Of a stretch of 64,000 nt of DNA, positions 19,158 to 28,954 are shown piece after piece. The notes below the pieces were generated by a model, which did not search any database, was not told the DNA's origin, and saw only the letters and a program-made list of their open reading frames with translations. The position numbers were made by a program, and so were the translations under genes. The stretch covers positions 1-64,000 of the forward strand of contig NZ_CALSBS010000004.1 of assembly GCF_943590815.1 (NCBI RefSeq). Reading direction: 5' to 3'. The DNA comes from Pseudocitrobacter vendiensis. Lineage in GTDB: Bacteria; Pseudomonadota; Gammaproteobacteria; Enterobacterales; Enterobacteriaceae. Each line of letters begins with the position of its first letter. The first letter of the stretch is position 1.

Positions 19158-20405
19158 CTACCCCTGCGGCTGGTTGCTGACCAGCCGCGACATCGTCTCC
19201 AGTGAATCCGTTCTTAAGATGTAGAGTCGTTTCAACAGGAACGGATTATCCCCCGGCTTCACCTTCCCTTTCACCGTCGTCACCGCCAGATGGAACCCCG
19301 CGTCGTTTGCCGCTTTCACCGCTATCGCGTTATAGCCGCCAAAGGGATAAGAAAGATAGAGCACGTGTGGGTTAAACTGCGCCAGCGCCCGGCGTGAGCG
19401 TTTAAAGTCGAACAGAATATTGTGATAACTGCGGCTCAACAGTATCGGATGGCGAGAGTAGTCAACACGATGCAGGAAATGGGTATGTGACTGGAAATCA
19501 AACACATCCTGAATACGGCGCAGTTCAGAAATACTCATAAACTGTAGCGATTTCGGGTCCCACTTCTGCGGATGCGCTTTGATGCGCGACGAGATAATAA
19601 ACGCCGTCGCTTTAAAGCCGTATTGCTTCAGCACCGGATACGCATAGCGGCTGACCGATTTCAGGCCATCATCAAAGGTGAGCACCACTGCCCGCGCCGG
19701 AAGATTCATTTTGTTTCGCACGTAACCCTCCAGCTGGTACATGCTCAGGGTGGTATAGCCCCTGTCGCGCAACCAGGTCATCTGATTATTGAAGGCACGT
19801 ACCGACGTGGTGGTTGAGGTGTGGCGAAAGCGCGTATTCTCTTCATCACGCAGAATGTGATGATAGGTAAGCACAGGAATACCCTTGTCAATTTGTGCAT
19901 CAAGCGAGCTCACATAGGCCAGCCGATTGCCAATGCGGATTTGATACCAGGTCTGGTTTAAGCGCCCTTTCAGCGCGCTCAGAATCGGGTAACGCAGATT
20001 CTCAGCCAGCATACCAAACGGCGCGCTGCCAGCATCCGGCGCGTTATACACTGGCGTATCTTTCCAGGTAATCAGATTTTGGTTGCTTGAGGGCCGATGT
20101 AAATCACCCAGTCCATCCTCGACGCGCTGCCGCCCCTGCACCAGTTCAAGATGATCTTTATCGATAAATCCGGTGCCAAACCCGAAGCGAAACTCATAGT
20201 AATCTGCCGCCGTGGGCACCACATCAAGGATTTGCCCGGCGCGAATATTGCCAACCGTAATAACACGATCGCCCACCTGCGCCCAGACAGCCGCATCTTC
20301 AGTGGTTTGCATATAGCGAGGAGGAAGCCCTTGTGGGGCTGTGAGAGCAGCAACCGCGTTGCCAGAAAACAGCAACGCGAGCACGAATACTAAGCGCATC
20401 AACAT
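19158..20405 (-). CDS. yadE: Polysaccharide deacetylase family protein YadE
   Basis: A 415-aa exported protein with a signal peptide ([15 protein letters not shown]) and an SH3-like N-terminal half. The C-terminal NodB-type deacetylase domain has motif 1 in LTFDDGLKS, motif 2 in SHTHFLHR and motif 3 in LSYPFGG. The metal triad (Asp, His, His) therefore appears intact. The substrate is unknown. A second in-frame ATG (20399) is closer to the E. coli start and cannot be excluded. The gene converges on panD with five bases between the stop codons. Confidence 0.88.
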   Translation of the reverse strand: MLMRLVFVLALLFSGNAVAALTAPQGLPPRYMQTTEDAAVWAQVGDRVITVGNIRAGQILDVVPTAADYYEFRFGFGTGFIDKDHLELVQGRQRVEDGLGDLHRPSSNQNLITWKDTPVYNAPDAGSAPFGMLAENLRYPILSALKGRLNQTWYQIRIGNRLAYVSSLDAQIDKGIPVLTYHHILRDEENTRFRHTSTTTSVRAFNNQMTWLRDRGYTTLSMYQLEGYVRNKMNLPARAVVLTFDDGLKSVSRYAYPVLKQYGFKATAFIISSRIKAHPQKWDPKSLQFMSISELRRIQDVFDFQSHTHFLHRVDYSRHPILLSRSYHNILFDFKRSRRALAQFNPHVLYLSYPFGGYNAIAVKAANDAGFHLAVTTVKGKVKPGDNPFLLKRLYILRTDSLETMSRLVSNQPQG

Positions 20406-20466
20406 GGATAAGAACCGCAGAAAATAACTGCCGCTATTGTAACAAAAGCGACATCAATAACTACGG

Positions 20467-20907
20467 TTAATACTTATACGTATCATGCAGCAGGACAAAG
20501 GGGGGATTCTTTTGCTGCTGGTGCCACAGACTGCTGACGCCTGCCGGGCCACGATCGACAATTGCATTCCGAAACCTCTCACTGCTCAGCGTTTCCCGCA
20601 AAGGATAGTACTGAGCGAGTAAGGGAAAATCGATGCCGGAAATCACTTCACAGCGCTCGTGTTTATGGCTCATCAACGCCGCAACGCGGTAAGGCGCGGC
20701 CCCGGTTTTATCCGTCAAAAAAATGACACCATCGCCGGAATCTGTTTGATGCAACGCATCGCACATCATCCGGCTGAGCATATTAGAGCTCATTCCGCGC
20801 CAGTAATTTACCGCCCGGCACTGAACCAGCGGGCCAAATTTTTTCTCCAGACGTTCAAGCAGTTCCTCTGCTTTATCATCATGGCAGGCTATTACCCAAC
20901 CTAACAT
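20467..20907 (-). CDS. yadI: PTS EIIA component, mannose family (YadI)
   Basis: A 146-aa stand-alone EIIA domain of the mannose/fructose/sorbose PTS family. The phosphorylatable histidine is in VIACHDDKAEEL near residue 9. No EIIB, EIIC or EIID gene is adjacent, so it is an orphan component that may serve a distant transporter or a regulatory role. It has the same length and position as E. coli yadI. Confidence 0.88.
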   Translation of the reverse strand: MLGWVIACHDDKAEELLERLEKKFGPLVQCRAVNYWRGMSSNMLSRMMCDALHQTDSGDGVIFLTDKTGAAPYRVAALMSHKHERCEVISGIDFPLLAQYYPLRETLSSERFRNAIVDRGPAGVSSLWHQQQKNPPFVLLHDTYKY

Positions 20908-20977
20908 CGCTTACCTCCCTGGTAAAAGCGTACTGTATCGGTAATAGCGAGATAAGTCGGTGATAGCGATCGACTTT

Positions 20978-21000
20978 TTCCCCCGGAAGGGCCGGGGGAA
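20978..21000. other. GC-rich hairpin between yadI and yadH
   Basis: A 9-bp stem, TTCCCCCGG with CCGGGGGAA, and a 5-base loop lie 8 bases after the yadH stop. On the yadH strand the stem is followed by As rather than Us, so it is not a classical terminator, although it may protect the 3' end. Confidence 0.6.
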
Positions 21001-21007
21001 TAGCGCA

Positions 21008-21778
21008 TCAGCTACGCAGGCCGCGCCCACGCTGTATTAAGTACCAGCACAGCATGTAGAAGGCGATGATAAAGATCACCAGCACGCCAAAGGTCGTCAC
21101 CAGAGGCACATCGTGGATGCCGAGGAAGCCGTAGCGGAAACCGCTAATCATGTAGACGATCGGGTTCAGATGCGACAATCCCTGCCAGAACGGCGGCAGC
21201 AGTGTCAGAGAGTAGAATACCCCACCAAGATAGGTCAGCGGCGTCAGCACGAAGGTCGGGATCAGGCTGATATCATCAAAGGTTTTCGCAAAGACCGCAT
21301 TCAACAGGCCTGCCAATGAGAACAGTACCGCCGTCAGGATCAACGTTAACGCGACAAACACCCATGAATGTACCTGGAACGGCACAAAGAACAGGGAAAT
21401 CGCTGTCACCAGAATACCGACACACAGCCCGCGCGCCACGCCGCCGCCGACATAACCGGCGATAATCACATGTGTCGGTACGGGTGCAACCAGCAACTCT
21501 TCAATATTGCGCTGGAACTTCGCGCTAAAGAAGGAGGAGGCGACGTTGGCATAAGCGTTAGTGATAACTGACATCATAATCAGCCCCGGCACAATAAACT
21601 GCATATAGCTAAAACCATGCATTTCACCGATACGCGAGCCAATCAGGTTACCGAAAATAATAAAGTAGAGGGTCATGGTGATGACCGGTGGCACCAGCGT
21701 TTGCACCCAGATGCGCATGAAACGGTGGATCTCTTTGGTCCAGATACTTTTCAGCGCCACCCAATAAAGCTGCATCAT
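21008..21778 (-). CDS. yadH: ABC exporter permease YadH
   Basis: A 256-aa ABC-2 type membrane protein with about six hydrophobic segments and the family region NPIVYMISGFRYGFLG near the C-terminus. It forms an exporter with the ATPase encoded just upstream; the two reading frames overlap by 4 bases (yadG first). The substrate is unknown. Confidence 0.93.
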   Translation of the reverse strand: MMQLYWVALKSIWTKEIHRFMRIWVQTLVPPVITMTLYFIIFGNLIGSRIGEMHGFSYMQFIVPGLIMMSVITNAYANVASSFFSAKFQRNIEELLVAPVPTHVIIAGYVGGGVARGLCVGILVTAISLFFVPFQVHSWVFVALTLILTAVLFSLAGLLNAVFAKTFDDISLIPTFVLTPLTYLGGVFYSLTLLPPFWQGLSHLNPIVYMISGFRYGFLGIHDVPLVTTFGVLVIFIIAFYMLCWYLIQRGRGLRS

Positions 21779-22701
21779 GCCTGCTCTCCTTGTTTTTCAT
21801 GGACCAGCGAGACAAACAGCTCTTCCAGTCGGTTCGCTTTGTTACGCATACTTAATACCTGAATGCCCTGCGCGCTAAGCTGAGCAAAGACGCTGTTAAT
21901 CCCCTGCTCGCGCAGGACTTCTACTTCTAACGTTGCGGTGTCGACCAGTCGATACTGATAGCCTTCCAGCGTCGGCAACGGGCTCTTTGGTGCTAAATCC
22001 AGAATGAAGGTTTCCGACTTCAGTTTAGAAAGCAGGTTTTTCATCGAGGTGTTTTCAACCAGCGAACCATGCTGAATGATGCCGATGTTACGGCACAGCA
22101 TTTCCGCCTCTTCGAGGTAGTGTGTGGTGAGAATGATCGTGGTGCCTTTGTCGTTTAAATCCTTCAAAAAGCCCCACATTGAGCGGCGAAGTTCAATATC
22201 CACGCCCGCCGTCGGTTCATCCAGAATTAGCAGTTTGGGCTCATGCATCAGCGCGCGGGCAATCATCAATCTGCGCTTCATCCCGCCGGATAACATACGT
22301 GCACGTTCGTTGCGCTTTTCCCACAGATCGAGTTGTTTTAAATACTTTTCGCTGCGTTCGATGGCATCTTTATGTTCAACGCCATAGTAGCCCGCCTGAT
22401 GCACCACAATCTGCTGCACGGTTTCAAACGGGTTGAAGTTAAACTCCTGCGGCACCAGACCAAGCTGGCGTTTGGCATTGACCACATCTTTTTGCAGATC
22501 GTAGCCAAATACACTGACGGAGCCAGACGATTTGTTTACCAGTGAGCTGATAATACCGATGGTCGTCGATTTACCCGCGCCGTTCGGCCCGAGCAGGGCG
22601 TAAAAGTCGCCGGCTTCCACTTGCAGGTCGATTCCGCGCAGTGCCTGGATGCCCCCAGGGTAGGTTTTTTTAAGCTGTTTTAATTCCAGTGCAATGGTCA
22701 T
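21775..22701 (-). CDS. yadG: ABC exporter ATP-binding protein YadG
   Basis: A 308-aa ATPase of the ABC-2 export class. The Walker A motif LGPNGAGKST, signature LSGGMKRR, Walker B LLILDEPTAG and H-loop TTHYLEEAE are all intact. The frame is open to an ATG at 22731, but the ATG at 22701 gives MTIALELKQLKKTYPGG and the E. coli length. It is divergent from can. Confidence 0.94.
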   Translation of the reverse strand: MTIALELKQLKKTYPGGIQALRGIDLQVEAGDFYALLGPNGAGKSTTIGIISSLVNKSSGSVSVFGYDLQKDVVNAKRQLGLVPQEFNFNPFETVQQIVVHQAGYYGVEHKDAIERSEKYLKQLDLWEKRNERARMLSGGMKRRLMIARALMHEPKLLILDEPTAGVDIELRRSMWGFLKDLNDKGTTIILTTHYLEEAEMLCRNIGIIQHGSLVENTSMKNLLSKLKSETFILDLAPKSPLPTLEGYQYRLVDTATLEVEVLREQGINSVFAQLSAQGIQVLSMRNKANRLEELFVSLVHEKQGEQA

Positions 22702-22806
22702 TAGATGTCTCTTTTGAATTCTTGCGTTCAATGTATGGTTTTAAAAAAAGTTGAGTTGACCTATATTAGCGCAACGCACTTACTTGGTTACAGGTCGTTA
22801 ACCTCC

Positions 22807-23469
22807 ATGAAAGACATAGATACACTCATCAGCAACAATGAACTATGGTCAAAAATGCTGGTGGAAGAGGACCCCGGATTTTTCGAGAAACTGGCGCAAG
22901 CGCAGAAACCGCGCTTTCTATGGATTGGATGTTCCGACAGCCGCGTTCCCGCAGAACGTTTAACCGGACTTGAGCCGGGCGAATTATTTGTTCACCGAAA
23001 TGTTGCCAACCTGGTCATCCACACCGATCTGAACTGCTTGTCTGTTGTTCAGTATGCAGTGGATGTGCTCGAAGTGGAACATATCATCATCTGCGGCCAC
23101 TACGGCTGCGGCGGTGTTCAGGCAGCGGTTGAAAACCCGGAACTGGGGCTTATCAACAACTGGTTACTGCACATTCGCGATATCTGGTTCAAACACAGCT
23201 CTCTGCTCGGTGAAATGCCGCAGGAGCGCCGTCTGGACACGCTTTGCGAACTGAACGTGATGGAGCAGGTGTATAACCTGGGTCACTCTACCATTATGCA
23301 GTCAGCCTGGAAACGTGGGCAGAAAGTGACGGTTCACGGCTGGGCCTACGGAATTCACGATGGCCTGCTGCGCGATCTTGACGTGACGGCAACCAACCGC
23401 GAAACCCTGGAGCAGCGCTATCGCCATGGGATTTCCAACCTCAAGCTGAAACACGCCAACCATAAGTAA
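22807..23469 (+). CDS. can: Beta-class carbonic anhydrase
   Basis: A 220-aa cytoplasmic zinc enzyme that interconverts CO2 and bicarbonate, essential for growth in air at low CO2. Zinc ligands are Cys42 and Asp44 in GCSDSR and the His/Cys pair in CGHYGCGG near residues 98-101. Upstream codons are open to 22705, but the ATG at 22807 gives [11 protein letters not shown] and the expected length. Confidence 0.96.
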   Translation: MKDIDTLISNNELWSKMLVEEDPGFFEKLAQAQKPRFLWIGCSDSRVPAERLTGLEPGELFVHRNVANLVIHTDLNCLSVVQYAVDVLEVEHIIICGHYGCGGVQAAVENPELGLINNWLLHIRDIWFKHSSLLGEMPQERRLDTLCELNVMEQVYNLGHSTIMQSAWKRGQKVTVHGWAYGIHDGLLRDLDVTATNRETLEQRYRHGISNLKLKHANHK

Positions 23470-23481
23470 TATCTGTTAAAA

Positions 23482-23548
23482 AGCCGGGCGGCGGCATCGC
23501 CTCACCCGGCTCGAACAGGCAGGTCGGATAAGCGAAGCGCCGTCCGAC
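23482..23548. repeat. REP-type palindromes between can and hpt
   Basis: Two palindromic units (23482-23511, AGCCGGG type, and 23523-23548, GTCGGATAAGCGAAGCGCC type) form hairpins in the gap between the converging can and hpt genes. They resemble enterobacterial REP/BIME elements. Confidence 0.75.
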
Positions 23549-23560
23549 ACCACACGCTGA

Positions 23561-24097
23561 TTACTCGTCCAGCAGGACCACTTTCCCGACATACGGCAGA
23601 TGGCGATAACGCTGTGCGTAATCGATGCCATAACCCACCACAAATTCGTCTTCAATGGCAAAGCCCACGTACTCAACCGGCACGTTCACTTCGCGGCGGG
23701 ACGGTTTATCCAGCAGCGTACAGATAGCCAGTGATTTCGGCCCACGCAGGCTGAGAATTTCGCGGACTTTCGACAGCGTGTTCCCGGAGTCGATGATGTC
23801 TTCCACGATTAAAACATCTTTACCGCGAATGTCTTCATCCAGGTCTTTAAGGATCTTCACGTCACGGGTGGTGGACATACCGCTACCGTAGCTGGACGCC
23901 GTCATAAAATCGACTTCGTGCGACACGTGGACTTCACGGCACAGGTCAGCCATGAACATAAATGAGCCGCGCAGCAAACCCACTAACACCATTTCACTGC
24001 CACTGTCTTTATAGTGCTCAGTAATCTGACGGCCCAATTCAGCGATACGCGCTTTGATCTCCGCTTCCGGGATCATCACTTCCACAGTATGTTTCAT
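23561..24097 (-). CDS. hpt: Hypoxanthine phosphoribosyltransferase
   Basis: A 178-aa purine salvage enzyme that converts hypoxanthine (and guanine weakly) to IMP with PRPP. The PRPP-binding motif [14 protein letters not shown] lies near residues 98-111. The frame is open to an upstream ATG at 24109; the one at 24097 gives the family start [11 protein letters not shown]. It is divergent from gcd. Confidence 0.95.
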   Translation of the reverse strand: MKHTVEVMIPEAEIKARIAELGRQITEHYKDSGSEMVLVGLLRGSFMFMADLCREVHVSHEVDFMTASSYGSGMSTTRDVKILKDLDEDIRGKDVLIVEDIIDSGNTLSKVREILSLRGPKSLAICTLLDKPSRREVNVPVEYVGFAIEDEFVVGYGIDYAQRYRHLPYVGKVVLLDE

Positions 24098-24302
24098 AAA
24101 ACTAACCATATGATTTTATAAGTAAATCTGTCGACATCCTGACCCTTCGCCCGGACGCCGTTCGGCAAGCGCGTCAGTATACCAGTAAATTGATTTCTCC
24201 GCTGAATTGGATAAGAAAGCAAATTTTGTGATACCCGTCACACTTGTTAAATCCTATAATCAATTGAAAGCAATAATTAACAAACTGACGCGAGTATTTT
24301 CT

Positions 24303-26693
24303 ATGGCAGAAACAAATTCACAACAACCACGGCTACTCGTGGTGCTCACGGCCGTTTTTGCGGCTATCTGTGGGCTCTATCTTCTCATCGGAGGGGGCTG
24401 GTTAGTCGCCATTGGTGGCTCCTGGTACTACCCTATCGCTGGCCTGGTGATGCTGGCCGTGGCGGTGATGCTGTGGCGCAGCCAACGCGCGGCGCTTTGG
24501 CTGTATGCCGCGTTCCTGCTGGCGACCATGATTTGGGGCGTCTGGGAAGTTGGCTTTGACTTCTGGGCGTTGACTCCACGCAGCGATATTCTGGTCTTCT
24601 TCGGTATCTGGCTGATTCTACCGTTTGTCTGGCGTCGCCTGATTATCCCCTCCGGCGGCGCAGTCGCCGCGCTGGTTGTCGCGCTGTTGATTAGCGGCGG
24701 CATCCTGACCTGGGCAGGCTTCAACGACCCGCAGGAAGTGAACGGTACGTTAAGCGCCGAGGCAACGCCTGCCGAACCGATTTCCACCGTGGCGGATCAA
24801 GACTGGCCTGCCTACGGACGTAATCAGGAAGGCCAACGTTTCTCCCCGCTCAAGCAGATCAACGCCGAGAACGTCCACAAGTTAAAAGAAGCCTGGGTTT
24901 TCCGTACGGGTGACCTGAAGCGCGAAGACGATCCGGGCGAGCTGACCAACGAAGTGACGCCGATCAAAGTCGGCAACATGCTCTATCTCTGTACCGCCCA
25001 CCAGCGTCTTTTCGCGCTTGATGCGGCAACCGGGAAAGAAAAATGGCATTTCGACCCGCAGCTCAACTCCAACCCGAGCTTCCAGCACGTCACCTGCCGC
25101 GGCGTTTCATACCATGAAGCGCGTGCCGAGACGGCCAGCCCGGATGTGGTGGCCGACTGCCCGCGTCGTATTATTCTGCCAGTGAATGATGGTCGTCTTT
25201 TTGCGGTAAACGCAGAAACCGGCAAGCTGTGCGAAACCTTTGTCAACAAAGGTATCCTCAACCTGCAAACCAATATGCCGGATACCACGCCGGGCCTGTA
25301 TGAACCGACCTCCCCGCCGATTATCACCGATAAAACTATCGTGATTGCCGGTTCGGTAACGGATAACTTCTCGACCCGCGAAACCTCCGGCGTTATTCGT
25401 GGCTTCGACGTGAACACCGGTAAGCTGCTGTGGGCGTTTGATCCCGGCGCGAAAGATCCGAACGCCATTCCGTCGGATGAACACACCTTTACCTTTAACT
25501 CACCCAACTCCTGGGCACCTGCGGCCTATGACGCGAAGCTGGACCTGGTCTATCTGCCGATGGGCGTGACCACTCCGGATATCTGGGGCGGCAACCGTAC
25601 GCCGGAGCAGGAACGCTATGCCAGTTCCATCGTGGCCCTGAATGCGACCACCGGTAAACTGGTATGGAGCTACCAGACCGTTCACCACGATCTGTGGGAT
25701 ATGGATATGCCGTCCCAGCCGACGCTGGCGGATATCACGGTGAAAGGCGAGAAAGTGCCGGTGATTTACGCGCCAGCGAAAACCGGCAACATCTTTGTAC
25801 TCGATCGCCGTAACGGCGAACTGGTTGTTCCGGCTCCCGAAAAACCGGTTCCGCAGGGCGCGGCAAAAGGCGATTACGTCACTAAGACGCAGCCATTCTC
25901 TGACCTGAGCTTCCGTCCGAAAAAAGATTTGACCGGCGCGGATATGTGGGGCGCCACCATGTTCGACCAACTGGTGTGCCGCGTCATGTTCCATCAGATG
26001 CGCTATGAAGGTATCTTCACCCCGCCGTCCGAGCAAGGCACGCTGGTATTCCCGGGTAACCTGGGGATGTTCGAGTGGGGCGGTATCTCCGTCGACCCGA
26101 ACCGTCAGGTGGCCATTGCCAACCCGATGGCGTTGCCGTTTGTCTCTAAACTGATCCCGCGTGGCCCTGGCAACCCAATGGAGCCGCCGAAAGACGCGAA
26201 AGGCAGCGGGACCGAATCCGGTATTCAGCCACAGTATGGCGTGCCGTTCGGCGTTACGCTCAATCCGTTCCTGTCGCCGTTTGGTTTGCCGTGCAAACAG
26301 CCCGCCTGGGGTTACATCTCCGCGCTGGATCTGAAAACCAATGAAGTGGTATGGAAAAAACGTATCGGTACTCCGCAGGACAGTATGCCGTTCCCAATGC
26401 CGGTTCCGGTACCGTTTAACATGGGTATGCCGATGTTGGGCGGGCCTATCTCCACAGCAGGTAACGTTCTGTTCATCGCGGCAACCGCCGATAACTATCT
26501 GCGCGCGTACAACATGAGCAACGGTGAAAAACTGTGGCAGGGCCGTTTACCGGCTGGCGGTCAGGCGACGCCGATGACCTATGAAGCGAATGGCAAGCAG
26601 TATGTTGTCATCTCGGCGGGCGGTCATGGTTCATTTGGTACGAAGATGGGCGACTATATTGTCGCGTATGCGTTACCGGATGATGTGAAGTAA
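24303..26693 (+). CDS. gcd: Quinoprotein glucose dehydrogenase (membrane-bound, PQQ)
   Basis: A 796-aa inner membrane enzyme that oxidises glucose to gluconolactone in the periplasm and passes electrons to ubiquinone. The first 150 residues contain five hydrophobic segments, followed by the beta-propeller with tryptophan-docking repeats (for example DVNTGKLLWAFD, LKTNEVVWKK). The start at 24303 (MAETNSQQPRLL) matches the family; an open frame reaches 24207. No pqq genes are in the window, so use of the enzyme may depend on external PQQ. Confidence 0.95.
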   Translation: MAETNSQQPRLLVVLTAVFAAICGLYLLIGGGWLVAIGGSWYYPIAGLVMLAVAVMLWRSQRAALWLYAAFLLATMIWGVWEVGFDFWALTPRSDILVFFGIWLILPFVWRRLIIPSGGAVAALVVALLISGGILTWAGFNDPQEVNGTLSAEATPAEPISTVADQDWPAYGRNQEGQRFSPLKQINAENVHKLKEAWVFRTGDLKREDDPGELTNEVTPIKVGNMLYLCTAHQRLFALDAATGKEKWHFDPQLNSNPSFQHVTCRGVSYHEARAETASPDVVADCPRRIILPVNDGRLFAVNAETGKLCETFVNKGILNLQTNMPDTTPGLYEPTSPPIITDKTIVIAGSVTDNFSTRETSGVIRGFDVNTGKLLWAFDPGAKDPNAIPSDEHTFTFNSPNSWAPAAYDAKLDLVYLPMGVTTPDIWGGNRTPEQERYASSIVALNATTGKLVWSYQTVHHDLWDMDMPSQPTLADITVKGEKVPVIYAPAKTGNIFVLDRRNGELVVPAPEKPVPQGAAKGDYVTKTQPFSDLSFRPKKDLTGADMWGATMFDQLVCRVMFHQMRYEGIFTPPSEQGTLVFPGNLGMFEWGGISVDPNRQVAIANPMALPFVSKLIPRGPGNPMEPPKDAKGSGTESGIQPQYGVPFGVTLNPFLSPFGLPCKQPAWGYISALDLKTNEVVWKKRIGTPQDSMPFPMPVPVPFNMGMPMLGGPISTAGNVLFIAATADNYLRAYNMSNGEKLWQGRLPAGGQATPMTYEANGKQYVVISAGGHGSFGTKMGDYIVAYALPDDVK

Positions 26694-26701
26694 TTTGCCG
26701 C

Positions 26702-26790
26702 CCCTCACCCCGGCCCTCTCCCATAGGGAGAGGGAGAAAACCAGGGCACAATCGGTTCCCTCTCCCTGTGGGAGAGGGTTAGGGTGAGGG
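26702..26790. repeat. Inverted pair of CCCTCACCCC-type repeats between gcd and cueO
   Basis: Two copies of the family seen at 2-163 lie in opposite orientation (26702-26734 and 26758-26790). Each can fold alone and the pair can fold together into one long hairpin. They sit exactly between two converging genes, which fits a bidirectional transcript end. Confidence 0.85.
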
Positions 26791-26796
26791 CTTTTC

Positions 26797-28356
26797 TTAT
26801 ACAGTAAACCCTAACATCATCCCCGTATCTTCATGCTCCAGCAGATGACAGTGCGCCATATAGGCGTGCTCCTTCGGCGCATCGTGGTCGAACTTCACTA
26901 ACACCTCACTGACATCGCCTTCCACACGAACCGTGTCTTTCCATCCTGCGCGATGGGCCGCAGGCGGCTTGCCATTTTCAGATAAAATCCGGAACTGAGT
27001 ACCGTGGATATGGAACGGGTGCAACATCATGTCGCCCTTGCCAGAGATTGACCAGCGCTCATACTGCCCTTTGCTGGCGGCAAACATCGGCGTGTTCATG
27101 TCGAATGCTTTGCCGTTAATACGGTTAGCGTTGTGGAAGTCAAAACCCCCACCACCATGATTCATATGGCCCATATTGCCATGACCCATATTGCCGTGGC
27201 CCATCATCTCGCCGTGCTGCATGTTGCCCATCGCGCCGGCGCCATACATTTTCATCAGCGCCTGCATGCCTATCATATCGAGCATCGGATCCATAGAAAG
27301 CTGGAGCCGGCGTTCGGTCAAACCGTCTAATGATGGCATAGCAGGCAGTGATGACAGCACATCCGGCAATTCACCCGATGCGTTGACAGTGACCGGTTGG
27401 ACACGCAGCACCGGATGCGCTTTGTCGAAGGGCGCAACGGTCATGCCCATCTGATTGACCGGGAGCGTGACAATATCAAACGGCTTACCGTCGCGGGTTT
27501 CGACCAGCACTTCGAAACGTTCGCCCATCAGCATCGGCAATTCCGTCACTTTGACAGGTTCTGCCAGCAAGCCTCCGTCGCTTGCCACCACATACAACGG
27601 GCGATTGTCGCTGGCGGCGATGGTCAATGAACGCGCGTTACAACCGTTAAGTAAGCGCAAACGCAGCCAGCCGCGCGGTGCAGCGTGCTGCGGATAGATG
27701 GCACCATTGGTCAGCAGCGTATCGCCAAACCAACCGACGGCGGCCGTCATCACGTCGAGCTGGTAATCAATTTCACCGTCGGCGCTGAATTTTTTATCCT
27801 GAATAATGACCGGCACATCATCAATGCCCCACTGCTTTGGCAACATCAGGCGGCGAATATCGTTATCTTCAATGAGGACCAGCCCCGCCAGCCCCATCGC
27901 CACCTGATGCCCCGTTTTGCCATGTTGATGTGGATGGAACCAGCAGGTTGCCGCTCGCTGATCGGGCGTAAAGGTGACCGTACGTTTTCCCCCGGGTTTA
28001 ATGATGCCCTGAGGGCCGCCGTCTACCTCGCCGGGTACTTCAAGGCCGTGCCAGTGAACGGTGGTCTCTTCCGCCAGTTGGTTATGAATATTGACGGTGA
28101 TGGGTTTCCCCTTCATCAACTGGAGTGCCGGGCCCAGTAAGTTACCGTTATAACCCCAGGTCGTGGCAGTTTTAGCGCCAAATTGCGTTTTCCCGGCCTG
28201 TACGGTAAGTGTCACCTGGCTGCGCGCATCGGCGGCAAGCAAAGCGGGAATGGGAAGTGCGGGGCGTTCAGCGGCGAAAACCGCGCGACTCCAGAGCGGT
28301 AAGGCGCTCGCCACGCTGACGGCGGCGCTCAATTTCAGAAATTCACGACGGTGCAT
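26797..28356 (-). CDS. cueO: Multicopper oxidase CueO
   Basis: A 519-aa periplasmic cuprous oxidase giving copper tolerance. The Tat signal [11 protein letters not shown] has the twin arginines. Copper ligand blocks are [28 protein letters not shown] and the C-terminal [14 protein letters not shown] Met/His-rich segment near residues 375-400 (MGHGNMGH repeats) corresponds to the copper-binding lid. Of two adjacent ATGs, I chose the second (28356) because it is better spaced from AAGGA. Expression is probably CueR-controlled; see 28393-28424. Confidence 0.95.
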   Translation of the reverse strand: MHRREFLKLSAAVSVASALPLWSRAVFAAERPALPIPALLAADARSQVTLTVQAGKTQFGAKTATTWGYNGNLLGPALQLMKGKPITVNIHNQLAEETTVHWHGLEVPGEVDGGPQGIIKPGGKRTVTFTPDQRAATCWFHPHQHGKTGHQVAMGLAGLVLIEDNDIRRLMLPKQWGIDDVPVIIQDKKFSADGEIDYQLDVMTAAVGWFGDTLLTNGAIYPQHAAPRGWLRLRLLNGCNARSLTIAASDNRPLYVVASDGGLLAEPVKVTELPMLMGERFEVLVETRDGKPFDIVTLPVNQMGMTVAPFDKAHPVLRVQPVTVNASGELPDVLSSLPAMPSLDGLTERRLQLSMDPMLDMIGMQALMKMYGAGAMGNMQHGEMMGHGNMGHGNMGHMNHGGGGFDFHNANRINGKAFDMNTPMFAASKGQYERWSISGKGDMMLHPFHIHGTQFRILSENGKPPAAHRAGWKDTVRVEGDVSEVLVKFDHDAPKEHAYMAHCHLLEHEDTGMMLGFTV

Positions 28357-28392
28357 CATTACATCCTTTTGCTGGCTGCGGGTGAATAATTG

Positions 28393-28424
28393 AGCTTAAA
28401 CCCTACCCTTGCGGCAAGGTCAAG
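28393..28424 (-). promoter_or_regulatory. CueR-type promoter of cueO
   Basis: On the minus strand a -35 element TTGACC (28419-28424) and a -10-like TAAGCT (28393-28398) are separated by 20 bases, the over-long spacer typical of MerR-family promoters. The spacer holds an imperfect dyad, ACCTTGCC...AGGGTAGGGT. The arrangement parallels the E. coli cueO promoter from memory. Confidence 0.7.
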
Positions 28425-28502
28425 TAAGAAGCGTCGAAAAAGGCTCTGCGTCCCGTCTGGAAGTGTGCTAACGTTGAATCTCGACGAGGTAAGGTAGAAG
28501 AA

Positions 28503-28850
28503 ATGAAGACGTTTTTCCGTACAATGCTGCTTGGATGTCTGTTAGCCACGTCCAGCCACAGCTATGCATTAAGCGAGTCTGAAGCAGAAGACATGGCCGA
28601 TCTCACTGCGGTATTTGTGTTCCTGAAAAACGACTGTGGTTACCAAAATCTACCGAATGGCCAGATCCGTCGTGCCCTCGTTTTCTTTGCCCAGCAAAAT
28701 CAGTGGGATCTCAGCAACTACGATACCTTCGACATGAAATCGCTTGGCGAAGACAGCTATCGCGATCTCAGCGGTATTGGCATCCCAACCGCGAAAAAAT
28801 GCAAATCGCTGGCTCGCGACTCCCTGAGCCTGCTCGCCTACGTGAAGTAA
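28503..28850 (+). CDS. yacC: PulS/OutS-like pilotin family protein YacC
   Basis: A 115-aa exported protein with a signal peptide (MLLGCLLATSSHSYA) and a small helical domain with two cysteines (NDCGYQN, AKKCKSL) that may form a disulfide, as in the pilotins PulS/OutS. Pilotins guide secretins to the outer membrane, but no secretin gene is in the window. The usual lipobox is not clear, so it may be soluble periplasmic. It lies divergent from cueO and ahead of speE. Confidence 0.85.
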   Translation: MKTFFRTMLLGCLLATSSHSYALSESEAEDMADLTAVFVFLKNDCGYQNLPNGQIRRALVFFAQQNQWDLSNYDTFDMKSLGEDSYRDLSGIGIPTAKKCKSLARDSLSLLAYVK

Positions 28851-28954
28851 CGTCCCCTTCCCTCCTTGCTGAAAAAACGACCGTGCGCCCACGGTCATTG
28901 TTAGCTATGATGTTGCGCCTGTTTCAAAGGTGTTAACAATGGAGGGTTCAAGCG

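Noticed and set aside
20978-21000. Rho-independent terminator for yadH
   Set aside because: The stem is strong, but on the yadH strand it is followed by an A run rather than a U run, so I list it only as a hairpin.
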